Of a DNA stretch of 64,000 bases, positions 8,803-17,150 are shown piece after piece. Origin of the DNA: CAILZL01 sp049840395 (GTDB taxonomy: Bacteria > Pseudomonadota > Gammaproteobacteria > Steroidobacterales > Steroidobacteraceae); NCBI GenBank assembly GCA_049840395.1, contig JASGLD010000005.1, positions 868,001-932,000 on the forward strand. The letters run 5' to 3'. The notes beneath the pieces are model-generated. The model had not been told where the DNA came from. It did no database searches and saw nothing but the letters and a program-made list of their open reading frames with translations. Position 1 is the stretch's first letter, and each line of letters opens with the position of its first letter. The translations under genes were made by a program, and so were the position numbers.

Positions 8803-9837
8803 ATGCAAGCAATCAATCCTTTGAAAGGCTGGCAGGTGGATCGCAGCGCGATCAAGTTCGCCGGCAAGGATCTACAACGTCCGGAATGCATTCTCGCTGA
8901 GCCGAACGGCACGCTCTGGACAGCCGACGCCCGCGGCGGGGTGATGCGCATCAATGCGGATGGCACGCAGCAGGTCATCTCGCAGCAGATGGATGCGCGT
9001 TTTGCGTCCGGCGATGACTCTGCCGACAAGTTTATTTTTCAAGGCACGCTGCCCAATGGCATCTGCTTCGATCAGCACGGCAACTTCCTAATCGCCAACT
9101 TCGGCACCGACGCTATCGAGATCATGACGCCGGATGGCCAATCCAAGACGCTGTACGACAAGATCGACGGCCAGCCACTTGGTAAGACCAACTTCGTGCT
9201 GCGCGATTCCAAGAATCGCATCTGGTTCACCGTGACCACGCGCTCGGTGCCGTGGACCAACTCGATCAATCAAAAGCTAGCCGATGGTTACGTGGGCCTG
9301 ATCGATGACAAAGGTATTCGCATCGTGGCTGACGGCTTCGTCGGCACCAATGAAATTCGTTTCGACGCCAAGGAAGAATGGCTATACGTAGTCGAAAGCA
9401 ATGCTCGCTGCATTTCGCGTCTGCGTGTGCAACCTGATGGCTCGCTGACCAACCGCGAAGTGTATGGTCCGAGCCGCTTGAGCGGCATTCCCGATGGCTT
9501 TGCCTTCGACAGCTTCGGCAATCTGTGGATCACGCTGGTGTTGCACGACAAGCTGATTGCGCTGACGCCGGAAGGTGATGAGTTGTTATTGCTGGACGAC
9601 AGCGATCCGAAAAAAGTCGAAGCCTTCGACAAGCATTTTTGGGCGGGCACTGTCACGCCGGAAATCATGACTGCCTGCCAGGGCACGCTCGCGCCGTGGA
9701 TGGCCAGCATCACCTTTGGCGGTCCCGATCTAAAGACGGCTTACCTAGGCAGCTTGCGTGGTACCAACTTGCCGTATTTCCAATCGCCGGTGGCCGGCTT
9801 GCCGATGGTTCACTGGCAAGAACGCCGCGCGCGTTGA
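8803..9837 (+). CDS. SMP-30/gluconolactonase-like beta-propeller protein
   Basis: A 344-residue protein with the repeating strand pattern of the SMP-30/gluconolactonase/LRE six-bladed propeller. Typical blade motifs are RPECILAEPNGTLWTADARGGVMRI, LPNGICFDQHGNFLIANFG, NFVLRDSKNRIWFTVTT, and IPDGFAFDSFGNLWIT. The early Glu (PECI), Asn residues and a late Asp (PDGFAFD) fit the metal site of this family. No signal peptide is visible, so it should be cytoplasmic. These enzymes usually hydrolyse sugar or other lactones. It leads a short same-strand group with an ABM-like protein (11 bases on) and a HisD-family dehydrogenase, which suggests a small catabolic operon; the substrate is unknown. Confidence 0.83.
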   Translation: MQAINPLKGWQVDRSAIKFAGKDLQRPECILAEPNGTLWTADARGGVMRINADGTQQVISQQMDARFASGDDSADKFIFQGTLPNGICFDQHGNFLIANFGTDAIEIMTPDGQSKTLYDKIDGQPLGKTNFVLRDSKNRIWFTVTTRSVPWTNSINQKLADGYVGLIDDKGIRIVADGFVGTNEIRFDAKEEWLYVVESNARCISRLRVQPDGSLTNREVYGPSRLSGIPDGFAFDSFGNLWITLVLHDKLIALTPEGDELLLLDDSDPKKVEAFDKHFWAGTVTPEIMTACQGTLAPWMASITFGGPDLKTAYLGSLRGTNLPYFQSPVAGLPMVHWQERRAR

Positions 9838-9848
9838 GAGGTGATGCA

Positions 9849-10139
9849 ATGATTCTTGAAGTAGCCTCGTTCAAAATCAAAGCCGGCGAATCGCCTGCTT
9901 TCGAAAAAGCTTTTCTCGAAGCTGCCAAAGTTATCTCGCAGGCCAAGGGTTATATCTCGCACGAGATGCAACGCTCGGTGGACGTGATCGATCACTACCT
10001 GCTGCTGGTGAAGTGGCAGACCCGTGACGATCACATGGTGGGTTTTCGTGAGTCGCCGGCCTTCCAGGAATGGCGACGTTTGATCGGTCCTTATTTCGCC
10101 AGTGCGCCCGATGTGGAGCACTACGAGTTTTTCGCTTAG
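9849..10139 (+). CDS. Antibiotic biosynthesis monooxygenase (ABM) domain protein
   Basis: A 96-residue single-domain protein with the ABM ferredoxin-like fold pattern: MILEVASFKIKAGESPAFEKAF, then GYISHEMQRS, LLLVKWQTRDDHMVGFRESPAFQEWRRLIGPYF. ABM proteins are small dimers, and members act as quinol monooxygenases or heme/cofactor-free oxygenases; some have no known activity. The start at ATG 9849 has GAGAGG upstream and lies 11 bases after the SMP-30-like gene, so they are surely co-transcribed. The catalytic role here is inferred only from the fold and neighbours. Confidence 0.85.
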   Translation: MILEVASFKIKAGESPAFEKAFLEAAKVISQAKGYISHEMQRSVDVIDHYLLLVKWQTRDDHMVGFRESPAFQEWRRLIGPYFASAPDVEHYEFFA

Positions 10140-10190
10140 TTTTTTTGCTTACTTGAAATACTGTTTGTTACGTCCTCAGGAGACACAGCA

Positions 10191-11471
10191 ATGATCCGTC
10201 AGTTCAAGACCGCGCAGGCGGCCGCTTCCAAAGCCGGTAACCTCGCCCAGGTCCGCGCCACCGTTGAAGGCATCCTGGCCGACATCGAAGCGCGCGGCGA
10301 TGCAGCCGTTCGTGAATACTCGACCAAGTTCGATAAGTGGTCGCCGGAAACCTTCCGTCTGACCCAGGCTCAAATTGATGCCTGCATCGCTGCTCTGAGC
10401 GAACAAGCCATTGCCGACATCAAGTTCGCGCAAGAGCAGATCCGTCGTTTTGCGCAGATCCAGAAAAGCTCGATGCACGACGTCGAAATCGAAACCCTGG
10501 AAGGCGTGGTGCTGGGCCACAAGAACATTCCGATGAACTCGGTGGGTTGCTACATCCCCGGCGGTAAGTATCCGCTGATCGCTTCGGCGCACATGAGCGT
10601 GCTGACCGCCAAGGTTGCCGGTTGCAAGCGCGTGATCGCCTGCGCCCCGCCGTTCGACGGCAAGCCCTGTAACGAAATCGTTGCCGCCATGCACTTTGCC
10701 GGCGCCGATGAAATCTACTGCGTGGGCGGCGTGCAAGCCGTGGCCGCGATGGCCATCGGCACCGAAAGCATCAAGGCCGTGGACATGATCGTCGGTCCAG
10801 GCAATGCCTACGTTGCCGAAGCCAAGCGTCAGCTGTTCGGCCGCGTCGGTATCGACCTGTTCGCCGGCCCGACTGAAACCATGGTGATCTGCGATGACAC
10901 CTGCGACGCCGAACTGGCTGCTGTTGACCTGCTGGGTCAAGCCGAACACGGTCCGACCTCGCCTGCTTACCTGGTCACCACCAGCAAGAAGATTGCCGAT
11001 GAGCTGCCTGCCGCCATCGAGAAGGTGCTGGCCCGTCTGGAAAGCGCACCGGTTGCTTCCGTGTCATGGCGTGACTATGGCGAAGCCTATCTGTGCGACA
11101 CCGACGAAGAAATGTTGGAAGTGTCGGAGCGTCTGTGCTCGGAACACGTACAAGTCATGACCAAGGACCCGGACTGGTTCCTGGATCGCATGACCAACTA
11201 CGGTGGTCTGTTCCTGGGCGACCGCACCAACGTGTCGTACGGCGACAAGGTTATCGGCACCAACCACACGCTGCCTACCATGGGCGCGGGTCGTTACACC
11301 GGCGGTCTGTGGGTTGGCAAATTCATCAAGACGCATGCTTATCAGCGCGTGTTGACCGATGAAGCCTCGGTGAAGATCGGCGAAGTGTGCTCACGTCTGT
11401 GCGCTCTGGAACATCTGCCTGGTCACAAAGAACAGGCTGATATCCGCGTACGTCGGTTAGGCAAGAAGTAA
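10191..11471 (+). CDS. Histidinol dehydrogenase family protein, probably a catabolic dehydrogenase
   Basis: A 426-residue HisD-fold enzyme. All four zinc ligands of E. coli HisD have counterparts: Gln250 and His253 (GQAEHGP), Asp352 (VSYGDK, just before GTNHTLPT) and His412 (LPGHKEQ). The catalytic Glu-His pair is Glu318-His319 (SEHVQVM). Such enzymes oxidise an alcohol to an acid in two NAD-dependent steps. No other his genes are nearby; instead it follows SMP-30 and ABM genes. The sequence PMNSVGCYIPGGKYPLIASAHMSV resembles what I recall of the sulfopropanediol 3-dehydrogenase (HpsN) branch rather than true HisD, so a role in degrading a small hydroxy compound is more likely than histidine synthesis. 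A good AGGAG site lies before ATG 10191. Two hairpins follow the stop. Confidence 0.88.
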   Translation: MIRQFKTAQAAASKAGNLAQVRATVEGILADIEARGDAAVREYSTKFDKWSPETFRLTQAQIDACIAALSEQAIADIKFAQEQIRRFAQIQKSSMHDVEIETLEGVVLGHKNIPMNSVGCYIPGGKYPLIASAHMSVLTAKVAGCKRVIACAPPFDGKPCNEIVAAMHFAGADEIYCVGGVQAVAAMAIGTESIKAVDMIVGPGNAYVAEAKRQLFGRVGIDLFAGPTETMVICDDTCDAELAAVDLLGQAEHGPTSPAYLVTTSKKIADELPAAIEKVLARLESAPVASVSWRDYGEAYLCDTDEEMLEVSERLCSEHVQVMTKDPDWFLDRMTNYGGLFLGDRTNVSYGDKVIGTNHTLPTMGAGRYTGGLWVGKFIKTHAYQRVLTDEASVKIGEVCSRLCALEHLPGHKEQADIRVRRLGKK

Positions 11472-11482
11472 TCAAGCAATAA

Positions 11483-11502
11483 AAGCGAAGCACGCTTCGC
11501 TT
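11483..11502 (+). terminator. Hairpin after the HisD-like gene
   Basis: Perfect 9-bp inverted repeat AAGCGAAGC / GCTTCGCTT with a 2-base loop, 11 bases after the stop codon. The following sequence, GGGTTTGAG, is not a strong U-run. Confidence 0.55.
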
Positions 11503-11515
11503 GGGTTTGAGTACA

Positions 11516-11548
11516 CAAAGCCCGCATCCTCTGTGCGGGCTTTGTTGT
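11516..11548 (+). terminator. Rho-independent terminator
   Basis: Inverted repeat CAAAGCCCGCA / TGCGGGCTTTG with a short loop, followed by TTGTATG. This is a second, stronger stop signal for the SMP-30/ABM/HisD-like operon. Confidence 0.75.
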
Positions 11549-11805
11549 ATGAGTCTGATACAGGATCTGTCGAACCAGGATGGGTAAGCTCGTCAGCGTG
11601 CGGCCTGCATGCGCTAAGTTTTTGAGTGGTGCAGCGCAGTGGCACCGACACGAGTAAATCAATCTTTTCTAGACGAGCTTTGGGCGGCCTGGCCTCGCAG
11701 AGGCCCAATTCTGACCTCTGCTCCTATGTCCTCGCCAAGCAAGTGGCCCATATTGCTTGCATCTCGAGAACACTGGTTATGTATTCGTGCTCAGTTCGTT
11801 GCGGT

Positions 11806-12144
11806 TTATTGCCGCCGCTCCAGGCCACAGCTGACGAGCTGAGTGTTCACTTGACTGTAATCGATGGTGATATTGAAGTAGTACTTGCCGGGCTTCTCCA
11901 TCGCAGTCAACATGATTGGGAGGCATCTGGACGTATACGCCTGGGTATCGCCATTCGAATAATGATGAAAGGCTGCTATGACCGGGGCGGTGCCGTTCTT
12001 GAGTATGCCCGTGATGGTTGTGTCCGCACTGGAAAGAAAATCGAATGAGGAGATTGAGTCGAACGAATAGGAGACCGGCGCCGAGTGTGCCGTCTGCGCA
12101 AAGATCGCCAGAAAACTGGCAAGAGTCAGGGTCTTTCTTGACAT
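11806..12144 (-). CDS. Small exported protein of unknown function
   Basis: Not recognised. A 112-residue protein with a clear signal peptide (MSRKTLTLASFLAIFAQTAHSA, cleavage likely after HSA), leaving about 90 residues rich in Ser, Thr and aromatic residues. Two cysteines remain in the mature part (in SRCLP and VSCGL), able to form one disulfide. GGAG lies seven bases before the ATG. It sits 17 bases downstream of a minus-strand repeat lipoprotein, so the two probably share a message. A 140-residue open frame on the plus strand covers the same DNA but lacks a ribosome site and any export signal, so I prefer this strand. Confidence 0.6.
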   Translation of the reverse strand: MSRKTLTLASFLAIFAQTAHSAPVSYSFDSISSFDFLSSADTTITGILKNGTAPVIAAFHHYSNGDTQAYTSRCLPIMLTAMEKPGKYYFNITIDYSQVNTQLVSCGLERRQ

Positions 12145-12161
12145 GAGATTCTCCGTTGAAG

Positions 12162-12827
12162 TTAGGGGGAATTTAGAAGAGCTGGAGGGATGTCGAAATC
12201 GCTTACCGACATGGAGTTGGAATCAGTGGCGTCATCTAAAGGATCGTAACCGGCAAGCGAATAGCCGGAAGGCGCTGATGCGCCGATACATATGATTACG
12301 CCATTTCCACTTCCCACTCCGTCTCCATCACGGTCAGAATAAACAGTCGCATAACGCCAGACTGTCGAATCGGAATCGTTGCAGTCATGCTCGAGCTGCG
12401 TCGGTATGGAGCTGGAATAGCCTGTAGGTAGAGTCGTTCCGGAACATACATTGCCGGTCGCAATCGTCCGATGCTCATCACGGTCCTGGTCCACGCTTGC
12501 ATAGGTGAGCAAGTGCCAGAGTGCGGCATTCGAGTCATCGCAATCCGCATCGGCAGCGGCTATCGCTGCGGCATAGTAGCCAGACGGGAGGTTTGCGCCG
12601 CTGCAGAGTTGTCCCTGCGCATTGACTGGATGTGAGTCGGAATCAGCGTCGATTGCTTGATACGAAATCAATTGCCATCGGCTTCTGTCAATGGGCGCGC
12701 AGTCCGAAGCGTTTGCAACGCCATCGCCATCATCATCCGGTGGGTTTGAGTTCTTTGTTCCACCGCCGCAACCGATGACAAAGATGCATACGCATATCGC
12801 GTAGACGGCTTTAGAAAAGCTGCGCAT
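12162..12827 (-). CDS. Lipoprotein with three MopE-like metal-binding repeats
   Basis: A 221-residue protein. The signal peptide ends in the lipobox FVIGC (Cys20), so it should be lipid-anchored. After a linker (GGGTKNSNPPDDDGDGVANASDC) three tandem repeats of about 50-60 residues follow. Each contains an aspartate-rich loop such as DADSDSH, DQDRDEH or DRDGDG, a conserved C-[SI]-G-x-x-x-P-[ST]-GY segment, and a DC-[DN]-DS-[ND] loop. This pattern resembles the putative metal-binding motif of MopE-type surface proteins and thrombospondin type 3 calcium loops. Calcium or copper binding is an inference. No strong ribosome site is visible. It is paired with the small exported gene downstream. Confidence 0.72.
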   Translation of the reverse strand: MRSFSKAVYAICVCIFVIGCGGGTKNSNPPDDDGDGVANASDCAPIDRSRWQLISYQAIDADSDSHPVNAQGQLCSGANLPSGYYAAAIAAADADCDDSNAALWHLLTYASVDQDRDEHRTIATGNVCSGTTLPTGYSSSIPTQLEHDCNDSDSTVWRYATVYSDRDGDGVGSGNGVIICIGASAPSGYSLAGYDPLDDATDSNSMSVSDFDIPPALLNSP

Positions 12828-13240
12828 TAGTTGTTGCCCATCCCAGACCGCTCCTTGATATCCAATATGCTGGTGGCGTATTCGCCGGCGACGACATGCG
12901 CCTCAAATTTTTCCTGCATGGTGGTGCATAAAATCTATGAGGCCGGTTCTGAGTTTGTAACTTGACTAAAAAGTGCATGCGTTACCAAACCGACCCGCAA
13001 TGCGGGTGTGTGACTATACAAGAGTCACGCCTTGAATGCCGATGAAGAGCAGTGATGCTGCTGTAATGCCTAACTAAGCAAAGGTGTTGTCTTCTATGCC
13101 ATTCCGCGGCGGAATGGTTGTTTGTGAGCTGATCATATTGGCTTGCCTCACTAAGGGCGCAAGTTTATATTCGTCACACACTTGAGTGACATACGGCCCG
13201 AGTGTTCCGGAGTGCAAGGGACATTGTGAAGAATAATAAA
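12828..13240. other. Intergenic region with three palindromes
   Basis: About 410 bases without a supported gene, between the divergent lipoprotein gene and the emfourin-like gene. It holds a hairpin ACCCGC-AAT-GCGGGT at 12993-13007, an inverted repeat GTGACT-N7-AGTCAC at 13010-13028, and a perfect 9-bp-arm palindrome CCATTCCGCgGCGGAATGG at 13099-13117. These may be regulatory sites or transcript ends; nothing links them to a known factor. Confidence 0.45.
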
Positions 13241-13780
13241 ATGCGGCGAGTGATTGGCTCAATCAATCTTTCTTGTCTATCAGGCAGCTATTTTGCTGGC
13301 GGCTATGTGGCGCGGGTGCTGGTCGCCATGGTGGCGCTCATTCTGTTTAATGGCTGTGTGGCAGGTTCTTCGCTCTCTGCATCCAACTCGGCCATCGCGG
13401 CATCCACCAGCTCAGCATCCGGTTGGCATTTGGTTCTCTCAGTCAGTGGCGGGTTTGCCGGTATCTCTCAGCGATTCACAGTCGATAGCCGCGATCAAGC
13501 CCTGGTCGCGCTTGATGAGCGAAAAAGCCAGCCGGTCACACACCAGCTAACGCCGGCAGAGCAGCAAGAATTTGAACGTCTGGTATCGGCGTCAGCGGGC
13601 ACGGCCGTCCTTAATGATTCCGGTTGTCCCGACTGCATCGTGTATGAGTTGAAGTTGAATCATGCGGATACCACGTACGACTATCGATATAACTCGGTCA
13701 GCGTCGGACAGGCGCCGCAGCGACAACTAATCGAATTGGTGATATCGATGGGGCAGAGAACTCTCCAAGCATCTCCATAA
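13241..13780 (+). CDS. Emfourin-like exported inhibitor candidate of the adjacent M4 protease
   Basis: A 179-residue protein. Emfourins are small protein inhibitors of thermolysin-family (M4) metalloproteases, and their genes typically neighbour the protease. After the hydrophobic N-terminus the body reads like one emfourin domain: LVLSVSGGFAGISQRFTVDS with the signature GGFAG (residues 70-74), then the helix LTPAEQQEFERLV, a CPDC pair (C129, C132), the strand VYELKLNHADTTYDYRY, and the C-terminal helix LIELVISMG. The N-terminal segment VARVLVAMVALILFNGC gives a possible but atypical lipobox at Cys39; the exact start (ATG 13241, an upstream GTG 13202 or ATG 13328) is uncertain. The M4 protease starts 60 bases downstream. 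Function is inferred from motif and context. Confidence 0.72.
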   Translation: MRRVIGSINLSCLSGSYFAGGYVARVLVAMVALILFNGCVAGSSLSASNSAIAASTSSASGWHLVLSVSGGFAGISQRFTVDSRDQALVALDERKSQPVTHQLTPAEQQEFERLVSASAGTAVLNDSGCPDCIVYELKLNHADTTYDYRYNSVSVGQAPQRQLIELVISMGQRTLQASP

Positions 13781-13840
13781 CCACGAAGAGAACGGTTGGC
13801 TCAACACCGTTTCATGAAGGATAAGGCAGGGTAGGTAGTG

Positions 13841-16800
13841 ATGAATATTTGGACCCAGACCTGGTTTGCCATGGTGCGACGTGTGGTGGTGTGGGGTGGT
13901 AGCGCATTGCTGCTGCTGTTGCCGGGTACTTCCATCACCGTGGGCCAGGAAGCGCCGGCAGTACGGCTGATTACTGCAGCAAGCAAGGTGCGCTATGTGG
14001 CGCCTTCAGCCGCTCGAGCCAATCGCTTACGAACCCTGGCAGTAAAACCATCGGTTGCAGATGCATCGCGTACTGCCTTGGATACCTATGCAACGTTCTT
14101 TGGCATCACCAGTCCTGACCAGCAGCTTGAACAAACTCGTTCGACATCCTTGGGCGCCAATGGTGACGTAGTGCGTATGCACCAAGTGGTGAATGGCGTG
14201 CCGGTGATCGCCGGAGACATGGTGATGTCACTGGATGGCAGCGGACAGATGCAGTCGCTGAGCGGTCGAGTCAACCCAAGATTGTCTATAGCCACTACAC
14301 CGCGAATCGGAGCAACTGAAGCGCGTAGAACCGCAGCGCTGCTAACCGCTAAGCAACATGCTGTGCCGGTCACGGCGTTGGATACTTCGACGCCGGAACT
14401 GTCCATCTATGATGCGTCGCTGTTTGGTCAAACGGATGGTGCGCCGCCGGTTTTGGTATGGCGTGTTGAAGTCACTCCGCTATCGGTGCTGTTGCCGATT
14501 CGTGAATTTGTGCTCATTGATGCCATTACGGGTGGGCGGGTTCTTAATTTCAGTCAGCTGGAGACGCTGCGTAGCCGTCTGACTTACAGCGCTGGAAACA
14601 CGTCGACACTGCCAGGCGCTTTACTGTGCAATGAGTTGCAGCCGTTGTGTACCAGTGGTGTCAATGCGGATGCGGATTTGGCGCACCGTTACGCTGGGCA
14701 GACCTATGATTTTTACCAGACTCATCATGGTCGCGACAGCTTCAACAACTTAGGCGCCACGATTATTTCTTCAGTGCAGTGGTACGCGGTCGGTGGCTGT
14801 CCGAACGCCGCCTGGACCGGAACACAGATGATTTATTGTGCGGGTGCGGCTCAGGCCGACGATGTGGTCGGACATGAGTTGACTCACGCGGTCACCCAGA
14901 ACACTTCGGGCCTGTTCTACTACTATCAATCCGGCGCCATCAACGAATCGCTGTCAGATGTGTGGGGCGAGTTTCTGGATCTTACCAATGGCGAAGGCAC
15001 GGATACGCCAGCGGTTCGCTGGCAGGCCGGCGAAGACTTCGCAGGGTTGGGGCCAATTCGCAATATGCGCGATCCCACGCTGTTTGGCGATCCGGACAAA
15101 ATGACCAGCTCGTATTACTGGACTGCCAGTACCGATAACGGCGGCGTTCACACCAACAGCGGCGTCAACAATCATGCCGCTGCGCTAATGGTGGACGGTG
15201 GAACGTTTAACGGTTACACGATCAGCGGTATCGGCATCGATAAGGTGGCGGATATTTACTATCGAGTGCAAACGCAGCATCTGACTTCCGGCTCCGACTA
15301 TGCTGATTTATATGTGGCGCTCAATCAGGCTTGCCAGAATTTGATCGGCGGCAGCAGAGGGATCACGGGGGCTGACTGTCAGCAAGTGACTAACGCCACC
15401 AATGCGGTTGAGATGAATGTTCCACCGGTGATGGATGCGGGAAGCGATGCGCCGTTATGCGCTGCCAATGAGTTTGCGGTGAATGGCTACTACGATAGCT
15501 TTGAGACCGTCGATCCAACACGTTGGGCCAGCTCGTCATTGATTGGCGCCACTAGCTGGTTGTCGCTCACCTCTTACGCGACCAACGGCAAGCGCTCCTA
15601 CGCCATCACCGGTCCTGCGACGGCGAGCGACACGGCGTTGACCATGGTAAGCGGAGTGACGGTACCGGCAGGTGCGTGGCTACATTTCCGCCACTCGATT
15701 GATCAGGAATTTGCTGCCACTACGCCAGCCGTATACCACGATGGCGGAGTCGTTGAGTATAGCCTCAACAATGGCGCCACCTGGTCGGACATCGGCGCGT
15801 TATATAGCGCCGGAAAAAACTATGGCGGAGTGATCAGTGTATCTACCGGCAGCCCTATTGCCGGACGCAGTGCCTTTGTGGGCGCCAGTCATGGCTATGT
15901 ATCGACGCGATACAACCTTGCGACACTGGCCGGCAATTCGCTCAAGCTGCGTTTTCGTAATACCACCGATGCATCGATCGGGTCGGGCCGCGCCTGGGCG
16001 ATCGATGAAGTCCGCATGTATACCTGCCAGTCGAATTCTGTTGCGAATGTACTGCCCGTGGCCAATGCAGGTAACGATCAGTGGGTAGGCACTCAAAAGC
16101 CGGTCACACTCGATGCCTCAGGCAGTGTCGATGGCGATGGCTACATTGCGGCAGTTTCGTGGTTGCAGATCAGTGGTCCGGTGGTGTCGTTGAACGCAAC
16201 AGGTACTGCAGTGGCGACATTCACCTCGCCGGTAACGCCCGCGCAAGACACGTTGGTATTCCGCGTAACCGTGACTGACAATCGTGGCGCTACCGCGACT
16301 GATGAGGTAACTGTTACCGCGGTTAATCAGCAGCCGGCAGTTAATGCGGGACCCGATCAAGCGACGAAGCCTCGCCAAACTATTACGTTGCCCGGAAGCG
16401 CAACCGATAGCGATGGCAGCATAGCGGCCTATACCTGGACTCAAGTATCTGGGCCAAGTGTCACATTGACCGGCGCAGGTACGGCGACAGCAGGCTTTGT
16501 CGCGCCCTCGGTTGCTGCCTCCAGCACGTTGACGTTTAGGTTGACTGCTCAAGATAACTTGGGGGGAAGCGGTGCAGACGAAGTAAATGTAATAGTGAGT
16601 AATGCTCTTCCGAGTGCAAATGCAGGCGCCGATGCCACTGTAAATGGCGGAGCTTCTGTCAGTCTGACCGGGACTGGTACGGACTCGGACGGCAGCGTGA
16701 CGGGTTACAGCTGGCAGCAGATCAGTGGACCAGTGGTCAGTCTTGCTGGCGCTAATGGCAGTAATGCCAGCTTTAGCGCACCTTCTGCATCCAGTGCATC

Positions 16801-16999
16801 GACGCTGGTATTCCGTCTGACAGTAACCGACAACGACAATGGCACGGCAACCGATGACATGATGGTCTCGGTGAATGCGACGTCAACGCCTGCCAGTGGC
16901 GGCGGTGGAGGCGCGTTCGGCGCATGGCTGTCAGGATGGATGGGTTTGTGTTTGTTGTTGCGAATCTATTCGCGTAACAGGGTTTTCCACAAAGCCTGA
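13841..16999 (+). CDS. Secreted M4 (thermolysin-like) metalloprotease with PKD domains and GlyGly-CTERM-like tail
   Basis: A 1052-residue zinc protease. A signal peptide (about 1-37) is followed by an FTP/PepSY-type inhibitory propeptide (FFGITSPDQQL; VVRMHQVVNGVPVIAGDMVM). The peptidase unit carries the zinc site HELTH (His345, His349) and the third ligand Glu369 (INESLSDVWGEF), exactly 24 residues from the first histidine as in thermolysin. The general-acid histidine is in GGVHTNSGVNNHAA. Next comes a jelly-roll-like region (about 550-720), then three PKD/Ig-like domains, each with a DGSIAAYTW or SGPVVSL type motif. The C-terminus SGGGGGAFGAWLSGWMGLCLLL followed by RIYSRNR fits a GlyGly-CTERM sorting tail, which rhombosortase would process. 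A GTG codon directly before ATG 13841 is also in frame. An emfourin-like gene precedes it. Confidence 0.93.
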   Translation: MNIWTQTWFAMVRRVVVWGGSALLLLLPGTSITVGQEAPAVRLITAASKVRYVAPSAARANRLRTLAVKPSVADASRTALDTYATFFGITSPDQQLEQTRSTSLGANGDVVRMHQVVNGVPVIAGDMVMSLDGSGQMQSLSGRVNPRLSIATTPRIGATEARRTAALLTAKQHAVPVTALDTSTPELSIYDASLFGQTDGAPPVLVWRVEVTPLSVLLPIREFVLIDAITGGRVLNFSQLETLRSRLTYSAGNTSTLPGALLCNELQPLCTSGVNADADLAHRYAGQTYDFYQTHHGRDSFNNLGATIISSVQWYAVGGCPNAAWTGTQMIYCAGAAQADDVVGHELTHAVTQNTSGLFYYYQSGAINESLSDVWGEFLDLTNGEGTDTPAVRWQAGEDFAGLGPIRNMRDPTLFGDPDKMTSSYYWTASTDNGGVHTNSGVNNHAAALMVDGGTFNGYTISGIGIDKVADIYYRVQTQHLTSGSDYADLYVALNQACQNLIGGSRGITGADCQQVTNATNAVEMNVPPVMDAGSDAPLCAANEFAVNGYYDSFETVDPTRWASSSLIGATSWLSLTSYATNGKRSYAITGPATASDTALTMVSGVTVPAGAWLHFRHSIDQEFAATTPAVYHDGGVVEYSLNNGATWSDIGALYSAGKNYGGVISVSTGSPIAGRSAFVGASHGYVSTRYNLATLAGNSLKLRFRNTTDASIGSGRAWAIDEVRMYTCQSNSVANVLPVANAGNDQWVGTQKPVTLDASGSVDGDGYIAAVSWLQISGPVVSLNATGTAVATFTSPVTPAQDTLVFRVTVTDNRGATATDEVTVTAVNQQPAVNAGPDQATKPRQTITLPGSATDSDGSIAAYTWTQVSGPSVTLTGAGTATAGFVAPSVAASSTLTFRLTAQDNLGGSGADEVNVIVSNALPSANAGADATVNGGASVSLTGTGTDSDGSVTGYSWQQISGPVVSLAGANGSNASFSAPSASSASTLVFRLTVTDNDNGTATDDMMVSVNATSTPASGGGGGAFGAWLSGWMGLCLLLRIYSRNRVFHKA

Positions 17000-17030
17000 A
17001 GGCTGCTGTTCCAATACAACTTGAACAAGG

Positions 17031-17056
17031 GCCCGCTTCGTAAGAGGCGGGCTTTA
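17031..17056 (+). terminator. Rho-independent terminator of the M4 protease gene
   Basis: Stem GCCCGC / GCGGGC with a 10-base loop that can pair further (CTT/AAG), followed by TTTATTG, 32 bases after the protease stop. It lies between convergent genes. Confidence 0.75.
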
Positions 17057-17150
17057 TTGTTTGTGGAGAAGTTACGAACGGATGGTGAGTGGCCGGTTTG
17101 TGGATTTATCGCTGCCGCTACATCGCGAACGCACCTTGGTGCGATCGGAT

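Noticed and set aside
8490..9029. Minus-strand 179-codon open frame over the start of the SMP-30-like gene
   Set aside because: No ribosome site or family feature, and it overlaps a clear propeller gene.
11626..12048. Plus-strand 140-codon open frame
   Set aside because: Overlaps the minus-strand exported protein, which has a signal peptide and GGAG site; the plus frame has neither.
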